DNA of 34,332 nucleotides from BOKV01 sp041739465 (lineage in GTDB: Bacteria > Pseudomonadota > Alphaproteobacteria > Rhizobiales > Rhizobiaceae). Positions 15,372-23,510 of the stretch are shown here, in pieces (within the stretch, counting starts at the first letter, position 1; each line of letters starts with the position of its first letter). Location: NCBI GenBank assembly GCA_041739465.1, contig JBGSNX010000077.1, forward strand, positions 1 through 34,332. The letters run 5' to 3'. Below the pieces are notes generated by a model. The model saw only the letters and a list, made by a program, of their open reading frames with translations, was not told the origin of the DNA and made no database searches. The translations under genes and the position numbers were made by a program.

Positions 15372-16716
15372 TTTGCTCAGCCGGCCGCGTGGTGAGCCGT
15401 GCAGCAGGACGGACCGTTTTGGAGACGACTTGGAAGTTGTACCTGCGAACCAGTCTTGCGATGATAAGCGCCGCCTCTGCCATGGCGAAAGCCGAGCCAA
15501 TACAGGTGTGACGGCCAAGACCGAACGGGATATAGGCGCCCTTGACCAGTTCACCTTCAAGAACAGGCGAAAACCGGTCCAGTTCAAAGCTTTCCGGGCG
15601 TTGCCAGTAAGCATGGTGCCGATGCAGTGTCCATGGCGAGATCATGACCATGGCGCCCCGTTTCAGTCGCTTGGGTCCGATCCGCACCGCCTCCTGGGCT
15701 ACGCGCGGCGTGAAAGTAACGGGCGGATACAGCCGCAAGGTCTCGCGGAAAAGGTTTCGAAGGAGTGGCATGCGCTTGGTGTGTTCAAGCTCGATGACAT
15801 CTTCACCGCAAACGTGCGAAATCTCCTGCCGAATTTTTTGCAGCACATCGGGTTGCTGCGCCAGAATGTAAAACACCCAGGTCAGGACGCTCGCGGTGGT
15901 CTCATGCCCGGCGAGGAAAAACACGCCAAGCTGATCGATCAGTTCCTCGCGGGTCAACGGATCGCCGGTCTGTTCGTCCCGCGCCGCAATTACCGAACTG
16001 GCAATGTCGTTGAAACGGCTGCGGTCTCCCTCAAGATGGGTGTCAACCATTTTGCCCAGATGGTTGCGGATGCGTTGGCAGGCTGCAAGCACTTCGCGCG
16101 GCTGCCTGATTTCACTGAAAGCCGGTGTCAGGATCAGCTTGCCGATTTCGACCTGCGCCACGGCACGCTCAAAAACCGCGAAATCTTCAAACATGTCCTG
16201 TGCCATCGCACCATCAAGCGAAACGGAAAACACCGTGCGGCAAATGATGTCGGCAGTAAGCTCGCTCATCGCCCGGTCGATGGAAAAAACCTCGCCATCG
16301 CGTGCATGACGGTCGAGGCGGGGCTCGTAGTCATCCACTGCGGCCTTCATCGCTTCGAAAGCAAGGTTGATGCGCATGTGCCCGAACGCCGGTTCGATCA
16401 TCGCCCGCTGACGTTGCCATTGTTCGCCGTCGGTCACAAAAATGGAACGTCCGATCAACGGCTCAAGCGCGCCTACCATCAGATCGTTCTTGGGAAAAAT
16501 GCCGTCGGGGTCAGTGAGGATTTGCCGAACCAGTTCCGGCTCGTTGAAAAGCACGATCGACCGGCGCGAATATCCAAGATTGGTGACCGGGCGCTTGTAG
16601 GCATCGGCAGGGAGCAAGCTCAACAAGTCTCCGTCGCCTTGCCACAGCGTGCGCACAAGTGCAGCGACCGGCGAAAGCGGCCTCGGGGCAGGCGGTCGAT
16701 AACTGATTTGGGACAT
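15343..16716 (-). CDS. Cytochrome P450 in the carotenoid cluster
   Basis: This 457-aa protein has all P450 signatures: the oxygen-binding helix motif AGHETT (residues 269-274), ETLR (325-328), the meander region LHRHHAYWQRPESFELDRF, and the haem-thiolate loop FGLGRHTCIG with Cys405. The LHRHH...W pattern is shared with the CYP4/97/102/175-like side of the family, which includes fatty-acid and carotenoid hydroxylases. There is no membrane anchor, so the protein is likely cytosolic and needs separate redox partners, none of which is nearby. The start at 16716 gives the usual P450 N-terminus; the frame is open 47 codons further upstream. A carotenoid substrate is plausible from location but unproven. 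Confidence 0.92.
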   Translation of the reverse strand: MSQISYRPPAPRPLSPVAALVRTLWQGDGDLLSLLPADAYKRPVTNLGYSRRSIVLFNEPELVRQILTDPDGIFPKNDLMVGALEPLIGRSIFVTDGEQWQRQRAMIEPAFGHMRINLAFEAMKAAVDDYEPRLDRHARDGEVFSIDRAMSELTADIICRTVFSVSLDGAMAQDMFEDFAVFERAVAQVEIGKLILTPAFSEIRQPREVLAACQRIRNHLGKMVDTHLEGDRSRFNDIASSVIAARDEQTGDPLTREELIDQLGVFFLAGHETTASVLTWVFYILAQQPDVLQKIRQEISHVCGEDVIELEHTKRMPLLRNLFRETLRLYPPVTFTPRVAQEAVRIGPKRLKRGAMVMISPWTLHRHHAYWQRPESFELDRFSPVLEGELVKGAYIPFGLGRHTCIGSAFAMAEAALIIARLVRRYNFQVVSKTVRPAARLTTRPAEQIMASVHLAP

Positions 16717-16766
16717 GCGAACGCCAGTAAAAATGCAACTGCAACACTGCTTTATCGGACAATGCC

Positions 16767-17522
16767 ATGACAGTGTCGAGCCATGATCTTTTCCGCGTGT
16801 TCGTGGCGATTCACATTGCCACGGGAGCTGTCGGGGCAATTGCCTTCTGGGTACCAATTGCCACGCGCAAGGGCAGCAGGCTGCATCGGCTCTGGGGCAA
16901 ATGGTTCGCGCGGTTGATGCTCATAACTGCATGCGTCGCGGCGGCAATGGCGACAACCACCTTGTATTCGCCGATTGAAACACACCCGCATTTGGCGCAC
17001 GTGGCTGGCTTCTCTGACGCCAGCACAATTCGCGGCATTTTCGGTTGGATGATGCTTTACCTAGCCATTTTGACAATCAATCTGGTCTGGCAGGGCTGGC
17101 TGTGCGCCGCGCCGACCCGAAGCGTCCCGGCTATTCGCGCCTGGCACAATGTCGCCGCGCAAGTCATCTTGCTGGCAGTTGCGCTCAATTGCGCAATTCA
17201 GGGGTTGGCTATCGGGCAATTCTTGATGGTTGCCATCTCGATGGTCGGGTTTGCCACCGTCGCAACCAACGTGTGGTTCATGGCAAAACCCGCGCCTTCG
17301 CGCAGCGATTGGCAGCGCGAACACGTGAAGGCAATCGTCGGGGCCGGTATTTCAGTTTACACCGCGTTTTTTGCGTTTGGCGCGGTTCGCTTGATGCCGC
17401 AACTGGCACTCAACCCCTTGTTCTGGGCAATCCCGCTCATCACCGGGGTCTCGATGATCATCTGGTTTCAGCGGGCAATTTCCCAAAAGGAGAAAGGCTT
17501 GCAGCCGGTGCCTGGCCAATAA
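16767..17522 (+). CDS. Seven-span membrane protein, DUF2306-like
   Basis: The 251-aa product has about seven hydrophobic spans. The pattern IHIATGAVG in span 1 followed by KGSRLHRLWGKW in the first loop resembles the H...G and HR..G signature of DUF2306-type proteins. Histidines in or near spans (His16, His40, and one in WQREHVKAIV) could bind a cofactor, which is speculation. It is divergent from the P450 gene with a 50-bp gap and convergent with crtI, 2 bp from its stop. No PpsR-type site lies in its own promoter region. Function unknown; it belongs to the block that separates crtB from crtI. Confidence 0.8.
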   Translation: MTVSSHDLFRVFVAIHIATGAVGAIAFWVPIATRKGSRLHRLWGKWFARLMLITACVAAAMATTTLYSPIETHPHLAHVAGFSDASTIRGIFGWMMLYLAILTINLVWQGWLCAAPTRSVPAIRAWHNVAAQVILLAVALNCAIQGLAIGQFLMVAISMVGFATVATNVWFMAKPAPSRSDWQREHVKAIVGAGISVYTAFFAFGAVRLMPQLALNPLFWAIPLITGVSMIIWFQRAISQKEKGLQPVPGQ

Positions 17523-17524
17523 GG

Positions 17525-19060
17525 TCAGGCGCCGGTTTTGGTTTTGACAACTGCCGGTCCGACAAGATCCGCCACAAGTTTTGCTGAAGTCAGCACTCCA
17601 GGCATCCCGGCGCCCGGATGGGTACCGGCACCAACCAGATAGAGATTGTCGAGTTCTTCGCTGCGATTGTGCGGGCGGAACCAGGCGCTTTGCAAAAGCT
17701 TCGGTTCCATCGCAAATGCTGCCCCGCGATAGGAAAGCAACCGGTCCTGGAAATCCTGTGGGGTGATCAACCTCGAAGTCACAATCGCGTCGCCAAGCCC
17801 CGGCATCAACGTTTCTTCCAAACGGTTCTGGATGGCCGCGCGGTATTTTTCACCTTCTACTTCCCAATCGGTGCCGCTTGAAAGATGCGGAACCGGGCTG
17901 AGCACGTAGAAGGCATCGCAGCCTTCGGGCGCCAGTGAGGGATCGCTGGAAGTCGGGCGATGCAAGTAGAGGCTGAAGTCCTTCGACAAATGATGGCGGT
18001 GGAAAATGTCGTCCAGCAGCCCTTTGTAGCGCGGTCCCAGCACCATTGTGTGGTGGTAGACATCATCAAATGTGCGGTTTGTGCCGAAATACCAGACAAA
18101 CAGGCTCATCGAATGCTTGGCTCTGGCAATTTTGGCGTCTGTCCAACGCCGCCGCCTGTGCCCTGAAAGCAGGGTGCCATAGGTCGTTGACGGATCACCA
18201 TTGGACACGACGATATCGGCCGGGATGAACTCTCCTGAGGCAAGGCTGACGCCAACTGCCTTGCGACCGCGGGTTTCAATACGGCTGATTTCGCAATTGT
18301 ACCGGATCGTTCCGCCCTGCTTCTCGATCAGACCCGCAATGCCATTGACCAGCGCACCCGTTCCACCCACGGCGTAGTGGACACCAAACCGGCTTTCGAG
18401 GTGGGCGATCAGACAATAATACGAGGTGGTGGTAAAAGGGTTGCCACCGATCAAAAGTGGATGGAAACTGAAGACAATGCGCAGTCGCGGGTCTTTGAAA
18501 AAGCGGCTTACGGTCGAATAAACCGGCCAATACCCGCCCAGCCGCACCAGATCGATCATGGTTCGTGCGGTGAACAGCAGTGAATGGAACGGCTTGTCGG
18601 CCAATTCCTCGAACGCGACCTTGTAGATCTGCGCACTTTTTTTCATGAACCGGTCAAGACCGGCCACATCCTCGGGATTGAACCTGGCAACTTCCTGCCG
18701 CATTTTTTCAGCGTCACCGCTGTAGTTGAATACCGAGCCATCATCGAAACGAATTTTGTAAAAGGGGTCGCAGGGGCGAATTTCGACATCGTCGGAAAGC
18801 TTGCGCCCGCATGCCTCCCACAATTCCTCGAAAATATAGGGGGCCGTCACAATTGTCGGGCCGGCATCAAAGGTAAAGCCGTCCTGCTTGAACACATAGG
18901 CTCGCCCGCCGGGGGCATCGAGCTTTTCCAGTACGGTGATGCGATAGCCCAGGGCCGCAAGTCGGGCACCTGCTGCAAGACCGCCAAGTCCGGCACCAAT
19001 GACGATCGCGTGGGGCGCTGCGCCTTCTGCCATCACCGGCATGGGAAATGGAGCTGTCAT
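17525..19060 (-). CDS. crtI: Phytoene desaturase
   Basis: CrtI carries out the stepwise desaturation of phytoene, to neurosporene in spheroidene-type pathways or lycopene in others. The 511-aa flavoprotein has the dinucleotide fold IVIGAGLGGLAAGARLA from about residue 19 and the C-terminal signature LYLVGAGTHPGAGMPGVLTSA. DAGPTIVTAPYIFEELW is the usual segment after the first domain. The start overlaps the bchO stop in an ATGA arrangement, so crtI appears to be the last gene of bchI-bchD-bchO-crtI. The product spectrum cannot be read from sequence, but crtC, crtD and crtF point to the spheroidene or spirilloxanthin branch. Confidence 0.95.
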   Translation of the reverse strand: MTAPFPMPVMAEGAAPHAIVIGAGLGGLAAGARLAALGYRITVLEKLDAPGGRAYVFKQDGFTFDAGPTIVTAPYIFEELWEACGRKLSDDVEIRPCDPFYKIRFDDGSVFNYSGDAEKMRQEVARFNPEDVAGLDRFMKKSAQIYKVAFEELADKPFHSLLFTARTMIDLVRLGGYWPVYSTVSRFFKDPRLRIVFSFHPLLIGGNPFTTTSYYCLIAHLESRFGVHYAVGGTGALVNGIAGLIEKQGGTIRYNCEISRIETRGRKAVGVSLASGEFIPADIVVSNGDPSTTYGTLLSGHRRRRWTDAKIARAKHSMSLFVWYFGTNRTFDDVYHHTMVLGPRYKGLLDDIFHRHHLSKDFSLYLHRPTSSDPSLAPEGCDAFYVLSPVPHLSSGTDWEVEGEKYRAAIQNRLEETLMPGLGDAIVTSRLITPQDFQDRLLSYRGAAFAMEPKLLQSAWFRPHNRSEELDNLYLVGAGTHPGAGMPGVLTSAKLVADLVGPAVVKTKTGA

Positions 19061-19962
19061 GCTTTTTCCTCGTTTGTCGCTTGTGCTGGAAAAAGGCAGC
19101 GTTGCTCAATCAGTTTTGCGGCAAATTCAGGTTCGGCCTCGTGCAACAAATGCCCGCCCTTCGCTTCGATCACCAGTTCTGCATCGGCAATCAGGCGCGC
19201 AGCCTCGCGCGCAACGGAGGCAGGTACCATACGGTCGTCTTCCGCTGCCACCAAAGTGACAGGACAGGGCAGGGACCCAAGCTTTGCTCTTAGCGGCACA
19301 AGATCCCAATTGGCCATCATGCCCAGTGCTCCCGCCACATGTGCGGGGCTGGCAAGCAATTTCCCGTAAAGTTCACGCCCTTTGGTATCAATTCGGCTCC
19401 CGGTCCGCTCAAGCAGTCTTGCCGTTGCATCGCTGTACTTGGCAAAGGAGGAAAATGCCCTCGGCACCAACGGATTCAAGAACAAGGCCTTTGCCAATGG
19501 CGAAAAAAGATAGTCGCCCTCGATAGGCTTCAAGGCGCTGTTGAAACCGATGATGCGTGCTGGTCGAACAGAACCATCCAGCGCCATGCGCATTGCAATC
19601 GCCACCCCTGCCGAATGGCCGACAATGAAATCAGGCGCGATATCGAGCGTTTTTAACAAGCCAGCCAATCCCTTTGCCATTCCCGGCAATGACAGGTCTG
19701 CCCGCTCGCTGCGGGTGAAACCATGGCCCGGCAGATCAGGCGCAACCACGTGGAACCGGGAAGCAAGGATTGGCATCAGGTCACGAAACGAATGGGTGGA
19801 TGCGCCTGTGCCATGGATAAACAACAAAGTGGGCGCACTTGCCTGGCCCATGACCTGGACGTGAAAAGTCTGCTGACCTGCTCTGACAAATCGGCTGAAC
19901 TCGCGGTTGGGCCAGGTTGCACCGTCGCTCTTCCAGTCAAGATGCGTTTGGGATGAAAACAC
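19057..19962 (-). CDS. bchO: Alpha/beta hydrolase BchO, magnesium chelatase accessory protein
   Basis: BchO is an alpha/beta-hydrolase-fold protein found next to the magnesium chelatase genes; its exact activity is unsettled. The 301-aa product has the oxyanion-hole segment LLFIHGTGASTHSF, the nucleophile elbow VGHSAGVA (serine nucleophile), an aspartate in VAAEDDRMVP and the late histidine in KGGHLLHE, so the catalytic triad looks complete. The start is GTG, 3 bp after the bchD stop and preceded by GAAGGG; the following WPNREFSRFV is typical of BchO. Its stop overlaps the crtI start. Confidence 0.9.
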   Translation of the reverse strand: MFSSQTHLDWKSDGATWPNREFSRFVRAGQQTFHVQVMGQASAPTLLFIHGTGASTHSFRDLMPILASRFHVVAPDLPGHGFTRSERADLSLPGMAKGLAGLLKTLDIAPDFIVGHSAGVAIAMRMALDGSVRPARIIGFNSALKPIEGDYLFSPLAKALFLNPLVPRAFSSFAKYSDATARLLERTGSRIDTKGRELYGKLLASPAHVAGALGMMANWDLVPLRAKLGSLPCPVTLVAAEDDRMVPASVAREAARLIADAELVIEAKGGHLLHEAEPEFAAKLIEQRCLFPAQATNEEKA

Positions 19963-19965
19963 GGA

Positions 19966-21750
19966 TCACCCTTCACGCATGTAGCTGGAGACCAATCCAC
20001 TGACCGCGTGGGCATCGGCACGCGGCAAACGGCAGTAATCTGCGCGCATCATTTCTGCCAATTGCCGGGAGGTTTCGCGCTCGCGTCTTGAGATGTCGAT
20101 TACCAGCGCGGCAATTCCCGTCAACGCGAATTGCTTTGCAACAGCCTGCGTGTCGCGCGCTGCGGCTTCACGGTTCATTTGACCATCGAGCGCAACGTTG
20201 CCGCTGCCATCGGTAAGCACGATGACGATTGGCGACATGCCCCGCCGGCGCAGGCCGATTGCCATTTCCAGGGTCTTGAGAAGTCCGCTGGCAAGCGGCG
20301 TTGGACCACCGCCCGGCAATACACCCAAAGAGCGCTTGGCCCGCACAAGCGACCGCGTCGGCTCGAGCAGCACCTCGGCGCGCTCGCCGCGAAAAGCGAT
20401 CAGCGCCACTTCATCGCGGCGCACGTAGCAATCTGCCAACAACAATTCCACTGCGCCCTTGGCTTCGCCCAGCCGGTCAAGCGCGGTTGAACCCGATGCA
20501 TCCACGGCAAAAATGGAAACCGATTGGGTAGGTTGGCGACGCCGCTGATACCTGAAATCAGATTTGCGGATTTTCAGGTCCGTGCCGCTATCAAGGTCGC
20601 GTCCGCGCAGCTTTTGCCAAGGCGCGGCAGTGCGCAGCGTTGCAATGACGTCTGGACGTGCGGCCGAACACGGTTTTCTCTGGCGGTGGCCGATCACCCG
20701 CCCACGCAGGCCCTCATCGGCCTTTTTCCCGGCTTTCCCCACCATCCCGCCACGCAGCCGTCCGCGATCTGCCCGAAAGAATTCGCCAATGTCAGGAAGC
20801 ATTGCCTTGGCCGCTTCAACCAGCATTTCCTGCAGCTCTTGCGGGTCTGGCATGGATTGGGTGTCATTGCCTTCAGGCGGCGTGTCAGCAGAAGAATCGC
20901 GAGGTTCTTCTGGTGTCTGGTCCTGTTCGCCTTGTTCCGGCTCGCGGCTTTCTTCTGCTTGCGCCGATGGCTGCACGCCCAGCACGAGCCGCATTGCTGT
21001 CACCGCATGCGCGCTTGAAACTTCACCCGCACCTTCAAGTGCGGCAACGGCCTTTGCCACCGTAGCCATATGCAAAACGAGGCGCATCGATCCGGGGCCA
21101 GCAGCAATCGAGATCTCCGCAAAGGCATCCATCATGGCGTCCGGAACCACAGGAATGACCGATGACGACAGTTTCCTTGGCTCGGCAATTGCCAGTGTCG
21201 TTTCGCATTCGCGGATCGATACGCCCGATAGATCAAGCCGCAACGCCAGTCTGTCTGACATTCTTGCGCAAAGCTTCTCGTCATCCTCTGCGCCTTCGTC
21301 GATAGCAACAAGCGCAAAACGTGCTGGCTCTCCGGCGCTGAAACCGCTGTCTAGCGCATCGCCAATCAGCGCCGCGGCCACCGGTTCGGCGCGCTCCGCC
21401 ATGGCAAAAATTCCGATGCCGTCATGGATGCCGGCCAGCAGGCCCCGCTCATAAACAGGTCTTCCGGCATCAAGTGTTGCTGCAAGGTCGAGCCCGCCAA
21501 CCAAGCGTTCTGCATCAATGGTCGCCGAAAAACGCGATTTTGGAACCACGGGGCACAAGCGGCCAAGTTCGCTCAGCCATGCGTCGAGCACCGGTCCGCA
21601 GCGGGCGCGCACGTGAATGCCCTTCAATTGCAGATTGCCGTTTTCCTTGGCGTTCCAGGGCCCGAACACGGATAGCAGCCTTGCAGCCAGCAACGCGTCT
21701 GCCCAACGGTCGGAAACCTCAGGAATTGAGTGTTGCATCGCTTCCAACAT
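19966..21750 (-). CDS. bchD: Magnesium chelatase subunit D
   Basis: BchD is the AAA+/von Willebrand subunit that couples BchI ATPase activity to magnesium insertion into protoporphyrin IX by BchH, which is not in this window. The 594-aa protein has a degenerate AAA+ N-terminal half, an acidic, proline- and glutamine-rich linker (about residues 260-310), and a C-terminal integrin-I domain whose MIDAS motif DASGS is at 417-421. The start lies inside bchI: the ATG at 21750 overlaps it by 32 bp, and ATG 21738 (20-bp overlap) is an alternative. The overlap suggests coupled synthesis of I and D. Confidence 0.95.
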   Translation of the reverse strand: MLEAMQHSIPEVSDRWADALLAARLLSVFGPWNAKENGNLQLKGIHVRARCGPVLDAWLSELGRLCPVVPKSRFSATIDAERLVGGLDLAATLDAGRPVYERGLLAGIHDGIGIFAMAERAEPVAAALIGDALDSGFSAGEPARFALVAIDEGAEDDEKLCARMSDRLALRLDLSGVSIRECETTLAIAEPRKLSSSVIPVVPDAMMDAFAEISIAAGPGSMRLVLHMATVAKAVAALEGAGEVSSAHAVTAMRLVLGVQPSAQAEESREPEQGEQDQTPEEPRDSSADTPPEGNDTQSMPDPQELQEMLVEAAKAMLPDIGEFFRADRGRLRGGMVGKAGKKADEGLRGRVIGHRQRKPCSAARPDVIATLRTAAPWQKLRGRDLDSGTDLKIRKSDFRYQRRRQPTQSVSIFAVDASGSTALDRLGEAKGAVELLLADCYVRRDEVALIAFRGERAEVLLEPTRSLVRAKRSLGVLPGGGPTPLASGLLKTLEMAIGLRRRGMSPIVIVLTDGSGNVALDGQMNREAAARDTQAVAKQFALTGIAALVIDISRRERETSRQLAEMMRADYCRLPRADAHAVSGLVSSYMREG

Positions 21751-22744
21751 CCATCAGAACGCGCTCCACACGTGCTGCCGATCCAGCTTCATCCAGCGGA
21801 TCGCGGCGCAACCTGTGGCGCAATGCCATGGGCGCAACAGCAACCAGGTCTTTGCGCGTCGCTTCAAGCCGTCCTGCAAGTGCACAATGTGCCTTTGCTG
21901 CCCGGATAAGCGTAAGCTCCCCGCGAAGTCCGTCAACACCAAGCCGCATGCAAAGCATCGCCGCAAATTCCAGCACGCTGTCTGGGGCGCTAACCGCTGC
22001 CACTGCCTTTTGCGCCCTGGTGATCTGGTTGCGGAGTTTGCGCTCGGATTTCCCATAGCTTTCGACAAAAGCCTCGGGGTTGTTCTCATAGGCCTCTCGC
22101 CGCCGGACCACTTCAACCCTTTCGCGGATCTGGTTGGGCGAGGAGACTTCGACCATCAGACCGAACCGGTCGAGCAATTGCGGGCGCAATTCGCCTTCCT
22201 CGGGATTGCCGCTGCCAATCAGCACGAACCTTGCGGGATGGCGAACGCTCAAGCCTTCGCGTTCAACGACATTGACGCCCGATGCTGCAACATCCAGCAA
22301 AAGGTCCACAAGGTGGTCTTCCAGCAAATTGACTTCGTCAATGTAGAGAAAGCCGCGATGCGCGCGGGCAAGCAAGCCGGGTTCAAAACGTTTTTCGCCA
22401 GCTACAAGTGCACGCTCAAGGTCAAGTGCGCCCACAACCCGGTCTTCTGAGGCACCCAGTGGAAGATCAACAACCGGAGCTGCAACCTTGATGGTGGCAC
22501 CGTGTTTTGTTCCGCAGTCCGGACATGCATGGCTGTCAGTTGGCGAACAATTGAAGCGGCACCCGCTGCGAACCGAAATTTTTGGCAACAAAGCTGCAAG
22601 CGCCCGCACCGCCGTTGACTTGCCCGTTCCGCGATCCCCGAAAACCAGAACACCGCCGAGCCTCTGGTCAACAGCCGCCAGCAGCAGGGCTGCTTTCATT
22701 TCATCCTGGCCAACAATTGCCGAGAAAGGAAAGGGTTGCGCCAT
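21719..22744 (-). CDS. bchI: Magnesium chelatase ATPase subunit I
   Basis: BchI is the AAA+ ATPase of magnesium chelatase. The 341-aa product begins MAQPFPFSAIVGQDEMK, the family N-terminus, with Walker A GDRGTGKS at residues 36-43 and Walker B in GFLYIDEVNLL. The four cysteines in RSGCRFNCSPTDSHACPDCG match the insertion known from BchI/ChlI proteins. The ATG at 22744 has a GGAGA site; an open frame reaching 22885 would cross the operator site and is rejected. It is the first gene of bchI-bchD-bchO-crtI. Confidence 0.96.
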   Translation of the reverse strand: MAQPFPFSAIVGQDEMKAALLLAAVDQRLGGVLVFGDRGTGKSTAVRALAALLPKISVRSGCRFNCSPTDSHACPDCGTKHGATIKVAAPVVDLPLGASEDRVVGALDLERALVAGEKRFEPGLLARAHRGFLYIDEVNLLEDHLVDLLLDVAASGVNVVEREGLSVRHPARFVLIGSGNPEEGELRPQLLDRFGLMVEVSSPNQIRERVEVVRRREAYENNPEAFVESYGKSERKLRNQITRAQKAVAAVSAPDSVLEFAAMLCMRLGVDGLRGELTLIRAAKAHCALAGRLEATRKDLVAVAPMALRHRLRRDPLDEAGSAARVERVLMDVGSDATLNS

Positions 22745-22776
22745 AAAGGGTCTCCGGTCATTGCGAGGCACAAAAG

Positions 22777-22794
22777 TGTCAAAAAGCATTGACA
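22777..22794. promoter_or_regulatory. CrtJ/PpsR operator in front of bchI
   Basis: A perfect site, TGTCAAAAAGCATTGACA, lies 32 bp upstream of the bchI start. A lone half site (TGTCAA) starts 24 bp away at 22801 without a matching ACA. It probably controls bchIDO-crtI and may also affect the divergent cytochrome gene. Confidence 0.7.
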
Positions 22795-22873
22795 GCCTTG
22801 TGTCAACATCATGATGGGGTTGCTGCGCGAATGCAACGGTTAGGCATGTTGTGAAAACTGAATTTACACTCCA

Positions 22874-22901
22874 TTGACTTGCCACAAATGCATACTATTT
22901 T
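22874..22901 (+). promoter_or_regulatory. Possible sigma-70-type promoter for the cytochrome c2 gene
   Basis: TTGACT (22874-22879) and TATTTT (22896-22901) are separated by 16 bp, 47 bp before the cytochrome start. The match is moderate and the assignment is tentative. Confidence 0.35.
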
Positions 22902-22948
22902 CTCGCGGCCCCGGCCACATGGCCATGGAGGCGTTGGAGGGATACTCG

Positions 22949-23335
22949 ATGAACGTGCATGCCAAATCTGTACTGCTTGCAATGGTCGCTGCCGCGTTTG
23001 CGGGTCCAGCCCTTGCGCTCGAAGGCGTAGCCGCCAATGGCGAAGCTGTTTTCAAGAAATGCGCGACCTGCCATGTCACGGAAGTTGGAAAAAACAAGAT
23101 AGGCCCGTCACTTGCCGGCCTGATCGGCCGGGTGCCAGGCACGGTCGCCGATTTCAAATATTCCAAGCAGATGGTGGAATTTGGCACCGGGAAAGTCTGG
23201 GATGAAGCGACGCTGACCACTTATCTGGCCGACCCGAAGGGCGTGGTAAAGGGAACCAAGATGGCATTTGCTGGCCTCAAGGCCGAACAGGACATTGCCG
23301 ACGTCATCGCCTATCTCAAGAAATTCACCCAATAA
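22949..23335 (+). CDS. Cytochrome c2-type soluble monohaem cytochrome
   Basis: The 128-aa precursor has a Sec signal peptide (basic start, hydrophobic core residues 8-19, likely cleavage after PALA at 23). The mature class I cytochrome c has CATCH at residues 38-42 and Met105 in GTKMAFAG as the sixth ligand. C2-type cytochromes shuttle electrons in the periplasm between the bc1 complex and the reaction centre or its PufC subunit. Its place between bchI and dxs supports a photosynthetic role. The start has a GGAGG site 8 bp upstream. An earlier in-frame ATG at 22874 would add 25 unlikely residues. The symbol cycA would fit but is not certain. Confidence 0.9.
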   Translation: MNVHAKSVLLAMVAAAFAGPALALEGVAANGEAVFKKCATCHVTEVGKNKIGPSLAGLIGRVPGTVADFKYSKQMVEFGTGKVWDEATLTTYLADPKGVVKGTKMAFAGLKAEQDIADVIAYLKKFTQ

Positions 23336-23373
23336 ACCGCTGCTAGCGACACATTCAGGCCCAGATCCGATTT

Positions 23374-23413
23374 CGTAAAAAGAATTTTACACAGCCGTAA
23401 AAAACTATTTACA
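23374..23413. promoter_or_regulatory. Pair of PpsR-like variant sites upstream of dxs
   Basis: Two near-identical elements, CGT-N12-ACA, lie at 23374-23391 and 23396-23413, only 4 bp apart (22 bp start to start). Both have the form CGTAAAAA...TTTACA, that is TGTAAA...ACG on the other strand. They differ by one base from the PpsR consensus and in spacing from the other pairs, so binding by PpsR is plausible but not sure. Confidence 0.5.
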
Positions 23414-23459
23414 AATCGGGTTTGGGCGCGGAATATCTCTTGTCAGGAGAATGAGGTAA

Positions 23460-23485
23460 CTGCCTGCCGTAATTTGGTCAGGCAG
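23460..23485 (+). other. Hairpin in the dxs leader
   Basis: CTGCCTG and CAGGCAG form a perfect 7-bp stem around a 12-nt loop, ending 25 bp before the dxs ATG and 15 bp before its GGGAGGA site. It could affect translation or message stability; no known riboswitch class is recognised. Confidence 0.4.
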
Positions 23486-23510
23486 CAACTTCGCCGACGG
23501 GAGGAATAAA

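Noticed and set aside
15313..16770. 485-codon plus-strand open frame covering the whole P450 gene
   Set aside because: It is a mirror of the P450 coding strand; its translation is low in recognisable motifs and the P450 frame has all family signatures.
22850..22868. Possible PpsR site in front of the cytochrome gene (TGT...ACA)
   Set aside because: The spacing is 13 bases rather than 12, so it does not match the operator; the nearby perfect site at 22777 is kept instead.
22745..22885. N-terminal extension of bchI by 47 codons
   Set aside because: It would run through the operator and lacks similarity to the usual BchI N-terminus; the ATG at 22744 has a ribosome site.
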